Assembly: GCA_050084515.1 (NCBI GenBank)
Contig: CM114271.1
Location: 60,078,001-60,142,000 of the forward strand
Length of the DNA: 64,000 bases
Source of the DNA: Blasia pusilla
Lineage: Eukaryota > Marchantiophyta > Marchantiopsida > Blasiales
Reading direction: 5' to 3'
Made by a program: the position numbers and the translations under genes. The notes under the pieces are model-generated. The model worked only from the letters and a program-made list of their open reading frames with translations, was not told where the DNA came from and made no database searches. Positions 54,092 through 64,000 of the stretch are shown piece after piece. The first letter of the stretch is position 1, and each line of letters begins with the position of its first letter.

Positions 54092-57000
54092 ATGGCCGCG
54101 GCTGACAGTGGTGGAGTTGCAGCTCCGCTGACGGCGAAGGCTGCAGGAGAAGGGGAGAAGGAGGAAAAATTAGAAGAGAAAGAAAAAGAGGAAGAGGAGG
54201 AGGAGGAGGAGGAGGAGGAGGTGAAAGGTGGCGAGTTGTTGTTCTGCGGCTGTGCGTCGTGGGAAAATGTTGGAAGGAAGAGCGTGGACGGGAGTAATAA
54301 CACGAATCTGTCTATGCCTACTCGTCTGTCGACTTTGCTTAATGTTTCGGTGGCCTTTATAGCGTCAGGATCAGGTATAAATGACATGACTCCAACTATT
54401 GTCCTCGTCATTTTGGTTTCCTCTTGGTTTGTAGTTCTACAACTTGTTCTTTCATGTCAATTTCAGTGGTCGTGCCATGTTGTAAATTAAACCGTTCTTC
54501 ACTGGTTCCCGTCACCACTGCATTTCTAAATTACCTATCTTGTGGACGAGTTATGTCCTAGACAGTCAATCAAGTCACTCGTGCGCGGCCGATTTGAATT
54601 AGCTGCCTTTGATCACGGTGCTTATTTTCCAGTAAAAATGTTTGCTATGGTATTGAAGCATTCAAGATTTAATTTGCAAGGAGTTCCCCTGATACCACAG
54701 TGCGACGCACCATAATGAAATGTATACCACTGGGGTAATGTATGTATGCATGTGTGGACATAGAACAGGTGAAGTGGATAGGAGGAGTTAAGCCTTCGTA
54801 CCCTGTCATTGTAGGATCGGATAAGCGCAGTTTGCTTCTGAATAGAACGTTTGATACTAGCTTCCTTCGGTTGCTATTTTTTCTTTTTATCCAACTGCTT
54901 CGATGGAGCGATGGAAATGGCATGAGTTGTTCCGTCCACGTGGTAGTCCATCTATGTAACGAAGCATCGGCTTAGCGGCGGGATTTATGTAGGTTTCGTT
55001 AATGTCTGCCTCGTGGGCATATGGTCCTGCCATGCCATTTCGACGTTTCGCGGTATTGAAGTGATGAAATGGCGGCCTGAAGTTTGTGTCCCCCAATTCG
55101 TTACCCTGAGTTCTTCACTACCATCCTTTCGCATCTTGTTCCCTGAGCTATCCTCTCGTACGTGTAAAGAACATAATGGATTCTATATCTGAGTTCTCCA
55201 AAGCTTTAACCCGTTCTCATTCAATATTGAATTATTAGTTGGGAATGAATCAAATGATATGTTGATCAGTGCTCACAAACCCTAAAGCTTGGGCGTTTTG
55301 CTCATTCAGGAATTGTTCGTCAATGTAGACAAGCCATCATAGCTTTGATGGATCAACGATACTTCAGTTATTTTGTACAGTAGGTTGGTTTCATAAGTTG
55401 GCTTGGAGAGACTAACTTCTGCCTGTCCTTCCTTCCATGAAGCCTCATGTCACTGCGTTGCTCTTGATGTGAATGGACGCTGCTACACATGGGGACGCAA
55501 TGAGGTATTCAAGCCTGCATTGTTAGGTTGTCTATATTTAGAAACGTCGAAGCATTCATCGGAAGACTTATCCATGGTTTTGTAGTTTATTAATGAGTTC
55601 AAGGATGAGGGTTTTAATTGTTCATCCAGGAGTTGATGGATGAAGGGTTTGCATGCTTACCGAGCGATGGAACATTTTGTTGACTTTCAGAAAGGGCAAT
55701 TGGGTCATGGAGATCTTCTACAGAGAAACAGTCCAACGCTCGTAACTGCCTTAACAAGGTATGTCTCTCGTTCTGACTGTTAAATTTGTGAGCAAATGCA
55801 AACGTATCAGCATGGTTTGTGTTGTGGGTGTGTGATCAAATGAGGATGAGAAGCCATACTAAAACTTAAGTGGAGCGATCCCGTTTTAGCACTTAAGTTT
55901 TGGTGTTTGGAGTGGATGCGCTTAAACTTTGGAAGATTGTAAACTCAGAGCAAAGTTGCTCCTTCTTGGCGCAATCCAAGAGTGGGCAGAATGGAAAACT
56001 GTTTTGTGTGGGGGTCTTGTGAGTTCTTGACATAATGGGCTGTCCACACATAATTGGTTACTTGCTCATCTATCAGTACATGATTACTCGTTCATCATGT
56101 GTCTCTTCAGACATGTGGTAGTGAAGGCTGGAGCTGGTCGAAGCCATACTGTCATTGTCACAGAAGAGGGTGCATCCTTGGCATTTGGATGGAACAAGCA
56201 TGGCCAACTAGGATCTGGGAGTTTGAAAGAAGGTGTGTGCATCTCCATCGTTTGTGGATTCCCCTACACTCAGAGTATCGATAAAAAAATGTGTAATCAA
56301 TTTTGGAAGTGGGTAATGGTTTAGAATTCAATGTTATGGAAGATTATATATTGAGGGACTTCAACCCCAGCTTCATACGCACATATTGAGTCATCAGTCA
56401 TGAAAAATTTGGACTCTGCTAGGAACAAGGAATATCTGCCCTCTGTACATCTCTTATAAGTGTCTGAAGTGGAACTCCACCATGCATGGTAGTGGCAAGC
56501 CTTGAGAGGGGTCCCTAACTGGTAATTTACATCATATGTCCATCAGTGACTTCTGTTGTGAAAGATTGCCAACCTGATGGTTTGTAAATTGTATGGGGGG
56601 TTTTGTAAGAGAGCAACCAATATAGAAGCGGAGAAGCTGCCAGTGAGATGTTTGGTGACAGAGGTGAAGCAAGTATTTTGTGGTGGAGAATTTAGCATCT
56701 GGCTTTCTTCGCTGGCTGGATCTTCTATTCTGTAAGTGTTGAGCACAATCTGTGTGTCTTGGTGCAATGGATGTATTTCCCAGACTATGAGAGGAAGATT
56801 GCCTATTGCTAGCTCTTAAAAAGTTGGTGAATCCTTGTGTACAAAGTCCTGCCATGGAATCATATCCTCTGTAGAGTTTGTTATACCATGTTTTCCAGGG
56901 TACACTGACATGGTATTGCAAATGCTACAAAGGAAGTGTCTGCATGACAGAATTTTGTAGACCCTCTCCTGATTATCACCAAGGAAATGTCTTAGATGCA

Positions 57001-60000
57001 CAGGTTTAGATGCAGTTATATTGTTTAAGATGCACAGTAACAAAAGTTAGTGTTTGAAAAATTGTCATTACATGCTCCTTTCTCGAGTGAACCAGTCTTT
57101 TCTGGAAATGTGCATCTCTTAGATCAAAAGTAAATATCTAGTCTCTTGGTCCATCAATTACATGTCTGCCTTATGGTAATTCTTTCCTGCAATTTCGTGT
57201 CAAGAAATTAACAGTATCTATTCTGGTGCAGGTCTGCTGGCTTGCCCCAGTATGGGCAACTTGGACATGGAACTGACAACGAGGTATTCATGGACAAGTG
57301 CCACTAAAATGCTGACCTATAGGCTTCTGGATACTCACCTGTGTGGCCATGTGGACGGAGCATGTGAGGATGCTCCACATTTTGGAACTCATAATTGATA
57401 GCTGGATTTTAATGCAGTACAATTCCAAGGAAGGCTCTGTACGCCTGGTATATGAGCCACAATCCCGTCCTCGGGCCATTGCATCTCTAGCTGGAAAGAA
57501 CATCACCAAGGCTGCATGTGGCAACAACCACTCCGGTTAGTCCTGACTGGATTTATATTTCTTCTTGTTTATTACATGATGAGCAAATGATTAAAACTTC
57601 CAGCTGATCGATATCATACATATCACTTCTTTCCTTGGTTAAATGACCAAGCAAATCAATCACCAACTGAGTGACAAACTTTGGCTGGTTGGTAATGTAT
57701 TGAATGTCCCTTGCTTCTCAAAGCGTGATATTGTATACTTCAATTCTGAGCTCAAACTTTGGATGACCTTTAACATGAAGGTGGATGTGGGCTTTGTGGA
57801 TGCAGTGGCGGTCGATTCTGATGGCTTTGTATACACGTGTGTTCTCTGTACCTTCCTGTCTTCACAATGAATACCTCTTCTTGGGATAGGATTGGCTAAT
57901 TGGAAACTTTGTAGCCAATAACTAGTTTGTGGAGACTATGTCGAAGATAGTCAACAAATCCAGTTTACCAAGTCAATGCAAACCTCCTCTTTCTCTGTTT
58001 TGATTATTTGTCACAGAGCACGTGCCACCATGTCTACCATTGCGAGTCCATTTCTGTGGATGTTTTTGGGCTTTATGGGGATGAGATTCAGTTAATAGAC
58101 ATTCTCACTAATCATGGAATTTTCATGTTGCCTATCTGCCTGGCTTTTGTAGATGGGGCTTTGGCGGCCATGGAAGGTGAGTTTTTCCAAGGGGATGAAA
58201 GTAATGTTTAATTTTTTCTGAATCTGAGGGGAGTTTCAGGTTCTAATCTACTTACTTGAGTTGGATACAACAAAAGTGTAGTTGCATAATGACTTTTTCC
58301 TGCAGCCGTTCTATTTTGTCGATACAGTTTCATGAAACTGTATCGACAAAATAGAACGGCTGTAGGAATTTTGTCTTCATACAGTTTCAAAAAGCACCAT
58401 CTTAAAAACTAGCTATGCACAAACGAGGTACTTCAAGCACTCTTTGTGCTGTGAGGTGGTGAACCCTTCTGTTGGGTCTATTTTGATTGAAAGTAAGTTT
58501 TAACTTTGTAGGTTGGGTCATAAAGAGCAAAAGGATGAATGGGTGCCTAGAGTCTTGGACCAATTTCAGCGCACCAATACTCTGCCTGAGACAGCAGTTG
58601 TTGCCGCAGGGTCTGCCTATTCTGCTTGTACTGCAGGTATGCATATCTGGCTAGAGTGTTTTTTATTTCTTTCTACACTTGAAAGTTTGGTGTAACTTGA
58701 TTCATGGGGGGCAAACATTGCTCTTTGATTGTTGCTTTACAGTTATTTTCTTTTCAATTCTGGAAGGTCGTCAGGCTGTGAGATTTTGCCTTGAGAGTCC
58801 TTAGGAGTGTGAACTTATTGATGATTTCTGTGCTGAAAAGCTAGTTCTAAGTGGACCTTTGTAAGTTGCCTTAGGTGGTGGTCAACTTTACATGTGGGGC
58901 CGTGTGAAGACAACTGGTGACAACTGGATGTACCCTAAACCGGTCATGGATTTAAGGTGCGTATTATGATGGTAACAAACGAAGTGGTGGAAATACATAG
59001 TTGGATTTAAATTGTAAATGTATGTGATTCCTGCTTATAATCATTGGGCATTGTAATTATTTCATCAAGGTGAAGTGTGGGATTTCTAGTAAAGGCCACA
59101 ACCTTATCCGGTGACATCCAAGGAATTCCTGTGGCTTTTCAAACTTTTCTCCAAAGGTTCCCCAGGTCTTCTTCGCTGGATGGGTTTACATAGTAGAAAT
59201 TTGAAGCATGGGGTTGGATTATCTGGTCAAAAATTCTTCAACGATTTGGCACAGGATTCAACCAATTTGTTCCATCTTGTTACCGGTTTGAATAGCTGGA
59301 TTCTCTATACATCTTCGCTGACAATTGTACCTGCTGAAAGTGGTTTTGAACATTCTGGTCTACAGTGGTTGGAACATCCGAAGCATGGATTGTGGAAATA
59401 CGAGCAGTTTAGCTGCTGCAGAAAGTTCTTGCATCAGCTGGGGCACAGCTGTTTACGGAGAGCTTGGTTATGGTCCAACAGGACCCAAGTATGTCCTTTC
59501 TATCTTGAATGTGTTATGTGTCTGAAAGATCTCATTTCCTAAGTGGCTTTGCCAATCTGGCGGATCAAATTTTGAAAGCCATTTGATGTCACTCACCATC
59601 TGCACTTGACTTATGTGAGAAACAGATCATCAGCAAATCCAAAGAAGATCGATGTACTTGAGGGTATGCACGTTATGAGGTATTTAACAGCAATGAAATG
59701 GAAATTTATGTCTGATGTCTTTCTGCTGTAGTCACTCATTACATGTTGTCTCGTTGTGAAACAAGACCTTCGAATGTATCCTCCGAATGACACTAGATGT
59801 AAGTTCCTTTAATGTGATGGAGCATGAATAGGTTGGTTCGACAAACTGTTTTGGTGGTTGACCAAGAGCTAACTATCTGAGCTGATGGTCAAGCCGTGTG
59901 CCACAGCAGCTGTGTACAGTGCTTGTGGGCTGTAAAGTCAGTCATGCCATGTTACTGAATTTTACTTCGGAAATGTGGGTGAATTTGTTCAGTGTGGCTT

Positions 60001-61391
60001 GTGGGGTTGGACACGCTTTATTTGTTGTTGACCGAACAAAGGTTGGTGAGAGGCTTGACAAGGTATATTACTTTCCAACTGGGATTTCAGAGTAGTTTCA
60101 GTCTCTGCACAAGTTTTTTATCGGAAGAACTGTAATGACTGAAACATGTTTATTAGTACTATATTTAATCTTCCAAAATTCACCTGTGCTACTCAAGTAG
60201 ATGGATCCAGTCCTGGACAGATTTCTGGTACTACTCCTTTCATTTTTTAAAACTTGACTGAATCAGACAACATAAACCTTTGTATTTAGAGGACTGTTAA
60301 CTGAAAGAATGGCAGAGAGGCTACTGTAAGAAATAAATTACTTGTGATGAGGTCATAGTTGGTCTCCACCAGCACAGATGATGCTTCTCTATGCAGATGT
60401 ATGGAGACTACATGTCTACTTCAGAGTGGGAGATGGTGCTTTTATGGATAGGGCCCCATGTCCATGAGTGCCTAGTGTGCAAAGGAGTTTTTAGCCAGTT
60501 ATTTGAGGAATCAGTCCCACTTGACATGGATCTTCAACATTCAGATTTTAAGATGACATTGTCGAACTTCAGCTATGGACTGCTGAAGCTCTTCTTCTAC
60601 TCTTCACCTTACACAAGGATATTCCTCATCCTATCATGATGTGGATGCCTAATGGAACCATTACTATGTGATGTCATGCAGCTGGAGGTATACTCTGGGA
60701 ACGAGAATTTGCAAGCAGGTAAGTGTTCAGATTTTATCATACTCACTGGTCATGTGGTCTGCTGTGTCATGACCTTAAAAGTTTCTCAATTTCTACTCAC
60801 CAGAGTTATTGCTTGTTATTTGAGCATAGAACTTGACTCATGAGTGTATTCAATGACATTCTCCAAACTTCAGCTTCTGTTGTAGAGGAAGCAGAGAAGC
60901 CAGTTAAAGGAGCTGCAAAGGGGGCAGCAGCAAAAGGAAAGGCAGAAACGAAAAAGCGAAAGGCTACTCCAGGTCTTATGAGTGGAGGAATAAAGAAGCT
61001 GAAGACCAAACCCACAAAGAAGAGAAAGGACATTTCTGAGAGTGAAGAGGAAAGCAAAGGTGAAAGTGAGGCAGAGAGTGAAGAAGAAGATGATGATGAT
61101 GATGATGATGATGATGAGGGGCCTAAAGGCAGGGGAAAAGGCAGGGGTAGAGGTAGAGGTAGGGGTAAAGGTAGGGGAAAGGGTAGTAGTACACAACCAA
61201 CATCCAAAGCTGCATCTGGAACCCCTGGCAAGGCGGAGGAGCCCTCTAAGAGGGCTCGAGGGCGAGGTCGTCCTCCAGGCCGAGGACATAATGTTGCCAC
61301 AGCTGCGGTAGATGTGGCAGCTGCAAAGACCAGCAGTCCACCACCTAAGAGGGGTCGGGGTAGAGGAAGGGGCAGGGGTCGAAGCAAGTGA
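54092..61391 (+). CDS. RCC2-like RCC1-repeat protein
   Basis: Exons by hand: 54092-54374, 55443-55504, 55691-55758, 56111-56232, 56626-56731, 57232-57283, 57418-57535, 57806-57836, 58153-58176, 58512-58636, 58875-58956, 59366-59488, 59626-59679, 59993-60062, 60682-60718, 60874-61391. All introns are GT-AG and the joined frame is 624 codons plus TGA. The start ATG (CCGATGGCC) gives an acidic N-terminus with a Glu run (about residues 23-43). RCC1 repeats follow, shown by GRCYTWGRNE, KGQLGHGD, WNKHGQLGSG, PQYGQLGHGTDNE, VYTWGFGGHGRLGH, GGGQLYMWG and WGTAVYGELGYGP, forming a seven-bladed propeller. The tail from about residue 453 is basic (KKRKATPG, PTKKRKD), with a run of nine Asp, GRG repeats and an AT-hook-like GRGRPPGRG, so it is likely nuclear. 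In animals RCC2 (TD-60) binds small GTPases and chromatin; the plant role is not established. RCC2 homologue is inferred from repeat sequences; RCC1 proper or UVR8 fit less well. Confidence 0.88.
58153..58176 (+). other. 24-nt microexon of the RCC2-like gene
   Basis: The exon is bounded by TTTTGTAG and GTGAGT and encodes the WGFGGHGR turn between VYT and LGHKEQKDEW. Without it the preceding and following exons are out of frame and the propeller blade would lose its WGxGxxGxLG core. Both splice sites are strong. Confidence 0.85.
58303..58362. repeat. 60-bp perfect palindrome in an intron of the RCC2-like gene
   Basis: Two 30-nt arms without spacer, centred between 58332 and 58333, starting CAGCCGTTCTATTTTGTCGA and ending with its reverse complement. 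With one mismatch it extends outward to TTCCT/AGGAA (58297 to 58367). It lies in the intron 58177-58511. A further ATACAGTTTCA copy follows at about 58379-58389. Confidence 0.95.
61088..61119 (+). repeat. In-frame GAT repeat
   Basis: An uninterrupted run of GAT codons (poly-Asp, about nine residues) in the last exon of the RCC2-like gene. A trinucleotide microsatellite in coding sequence, likely variable in length. Confidence 0.85.
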
Positions 61392-62330
61392 GGCATCAAA
61401 CCATGGCATTCATGAGCTCACTCCAGGATATACTACACTTACTAATGCCTTTACCTGAAGGGATGGAGCAAGGGAATTAGTCTTCAATTTTGTTTATCTC
61501 AACCTTTACATTTTGTGCAGTTAGATAAAACGACCTAGGTAGCAGGTAGGTATAGATTGCCCGTGAATGGTGGGAAGTTGTGGAGTCTTCCTTTTGCTTC
61601 AGCTCCATTGTACCAGTACAAGCTTGAACTCAACAGATTAGTTTGTCATTTACGGTTCATGTTACCAGTCTTTGTTTCAGCAGGCTTGCAATTATTCAAA
61701 TTAGAACTATCGAGAATTGATTCCTTCTTAGTCTCAACCCACTGAGGACATCGTTTAACAATGGCTTGGGCCAAAAAAGTGCACATCTCTAAAGAAAAAT
61801 TTGGAGGTCTTTGAAGAGGAAATGAAAATTTCTTTCAATCAGTTCGGCATCCAATCGGAGTCAAAGATGGGGCTTGAAGATGGGGATTGATTGTTGAAGT
61901 CATGTTGAAGCAAGCCTTACATGCTATCGATGCACCTCACTTTGCCAAGGATGTCTCTGTCCGCCTAGAATAGACGATTCGGCTATTGTTTTCAGGACCG
62001 ATTGTTCTTGTACACGAGCACAAGCTGAAGTGGAAACGAGTATCTTCTGTAACGGTAAGGTTTTTGTCTAGGAAGATCATACCGAGAAGCGGGAGGATCA
62101 TTACTTCTCGAGGTTACTTGAGCGCGGATGACATTCGTGAGGAAGGATTAGAGTAGGAGATCTTTACTTTTTCTTCAGAGGATCTATGCAGCTTTAGACC
62201 TCCTGTGGCAGTCATCTAGGGGATGGAAATGCACTTAGCGAGATACTCGTGCGGGAGGTGGAATCGCTGGATCCTTAGTATCGAATTCTACTACTTGTCG
62301 AAACGATGCTTCTTCCTTCGGAATTTGTCG
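61392..62330 (+). other. Probable 3' UTR and flank of the RCC2-like gene
   Basis: No further gene is recognised. The sequence changes to AT-rich after about 62480. The UTR end was not placed with confidence. Confidence 0.4.
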
Positions 62331-62336
62331 AATAAA
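62331..62336 (+). terminator. Possible polyadenylation signal
   Basis: AATAAA on the plus strand, about 940 bp past the RCC2-like stop codon. A canonical hexamer but far downstream; plant signals are loose, so an earlier site is quite possible. Confidence 0.2.
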
Positions 62337-62479
62337 ACCTCGTTTGTAATGGAATGTTCTTCTAGATCTTTGAAGACCATCTTTAAGCGAAGATCGTACA
62401 AGTGGAAACTCGTATACACACGGACAAATTCTGAGTCAGATGGACTTTTTGGTAACTTCCAAAATTATTAACCTGGGTC

Positions 62480-64000
62480 TTCTTTCACAGACAGCAATCT
62501 TTTCGTTCACTTAAATTATCTGATAAATATTCACTTGCGCGACCTATTTGCATACTTTTAGTATTCACTGCATCGCCTGAAGGATCAGGCCGCAGACGAT
62601 AAAACTCCATTAGATTTGCAAAGATTACATGGTACATTTGTCTGAAGAATGTATATGCACATTCATCAGATGTATTCACAAGAAGTAGTCTAATGAAATA
62701 GAATTCATATTAGAAACTAAGCCACTTATGTTTAATAATTTTTTTTCATATGTACTATCTGATACAATATTTCTAATCAGTATCATATAATGTAGGTTTA
62801 AAGTTTTCATGCCTACAAATGAAAATTGTCTTCAAAATTAAATTTTTTTTTATTTAGACCTTGTAAGAATGGCGGTGCGGTGCACGTTTAAAAACTAATA
62901 AAAAGAAATTGTAAAATAAAAAAGGAAATTAAATCTTGAAAAGGTTAAGAGAAAAATGAAAAAATAGAGCATTAAAAATGGTAAGAATGCACAATAAATC
63001 ATGCAAACATCACTTTTTGCGCCTTCTTGACTTTGGGAGTATTTTTTTAATTTCATAATTTTTATTTGAAACCAAAATTCCTTAACTAAGCTTGGTCAAA
63101 ATTTTATATTTCCATTTAAGGGAAAGGAAATATTCAAAGAAAAAATTGGGACTTTTTAAAAGTACCACTTCCTTCTTTTTTTAGAAAAATATTAAAAAAT
63201 ATATGAAAAAGCAATGAAATCCTACTCCTACAAGATCTAAAATCAGAAAACTCTCCCTCCCATACTCTTTACTGTCCCTTAACTTAACTACCATTATAGA
63301 TGTTAACTTAACCTCGATGTTTTAATATATCTTATAAGGATTGCTTTTTGATTACTCTTCAAGTATGAAAACATGTTGGTGCTTCGCATAAGCTTTGAAT
63401 ACTTGTATCATATACATTGCGAATTTTGAAAATTTGGTTGTAATGAAGATGTGTGTTCATAATTTAAGAAATAAGAAATAAAAATACTAAGTAACATGTT
63501 TATGATTGTTACTTGTTATTTTTAGATATATTTAAGGGAGAAGTTTTTTATTTGTCCATATTTTCCCATGGTTGACATGTGTCATGCCAATATAAAAAAA
63601 AATCGTTGTGAGAGATGGGTTGGAAGAAATTGTTAGGAAGTTGGTCCCACACCAACTTATTAGTTTTGGACACTCTTAATAACTTGGTGCAAACCTCATG
63701 CTCCACAAAAATATATATTATTAGAATTGATCAATCCATCCTAGAAATTTTATTGCACATATATTAAATATCATACTTCTAGACGTATTCTTTCGAGAAT
63801 TTTCTTTTTTATCCCTAAATTAATAAGAAAATTCAGAAAAATAGGCAAAGTTTTTAAAAATCCAATCGTATATCATCTATCTCTAATCTCCTCAAATAGT
63901 GATATGTGAAATCTTTATAAACCTTGGTGCTATAAATATTTCATGTCACTATACCTAAACTATGTAGAAATGTGTAAGCATGCGAGAATTTTTTATCCTT
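62480..64000. other. AT-rich spacer to the end of the window
   Basis: Very AT-rich, no credible gene or RNA. A GTGCGGTGCAC word at about 62876-62886 recalls the Helitron hairpins but lacks the CTAG end. Confidence 0.45.

Noticed and set aside
58008-58211. A separate plus-strand frame around the microexon
   Set aside because: It mostly reads intron sequence; the microexon joins its neighbours in frame and completes the conserved blade.
60806-61409. Long minus-strand frames opposite the last RCC2-like exon
   Set aside because: They are the reverse reading of the GAT and GRG codon repeats and have no independent support.

Overview
The window is nuclear DNA of a streptophyte, most likely a land plant. 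Two multi-exon genes with GT-AG introns have plant family signatures, and the rest is a dense mix of plant transposons (Ty3/gypsy, Ty1/copia, Helitron, PIF/Harbinger) with AT-rich spacers. The species cannot be named from the sequence. The TE load and intron structure would fit a seed-free plant (bryophyte, lycophyte or fern), but that is a guess.

Layout. 0.4-9.2 kb: a dead PIF/Harbinger transposase, LTR fragments, a small Helitron-like terminus, then a decayed Helitron segment on the minus strand (helicase fragment plus an unrecognised three-block gene) interrupted by a GC-rich inverted-repeat element and a long AT microsatellite. 10.0-16.2 kb (minus): an apparently intact serine carboxypeptidase-like gene, reconstructed here as 13 spliced exons (484 aa) with one exon present as a tandem, probably mutually exclusive, pair. 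16.4-19.3 kb: intergenic with short tandem repeats. 19.36-31.1 kb (minus): a Rep-helicase Helitron and a second copy of the same three-block gene, with a decayed Ty3/gypsy element lying between them. 31.1-36.4 kb: non-coding, AT-rich, tandem repeats and a Helitron 3' terminus. 36.46-49.20 kb (plus): a large LTR element whose interior is mostly a different, decayed gypsy family, implying nesting; the inner element carries a tandem duplication of its integrase. 49.9-52.5 kb (minus): a truncated copia element with its 5' LTR and primer binding site. 54.09-61.39 kb (plus): an apparently intact 16-exon gene for an RCC2-like (RCC1-repeat) nuclear protein of about 624 aa, including a 24-nt microexon and a 60-bp perfect palindrome in an intron. 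61.4-64.0 kb: AT-rich 3' flank.

Only the carboxypeptidase and RCC2-like genes look like functioning host genes. All splice models were worked out by hand from reading-frame phase, splice dinucleotides and family conservation; both join in frame from ATG to stop. The most interesting new material is (i) the three-block gene found twice beside Helitron helicase in the same order and strand, (ii) the duplicated carboxypeptidase exon with a 61-nt intervening intron, and (iii) the palindrome in the RCC2-like gene.
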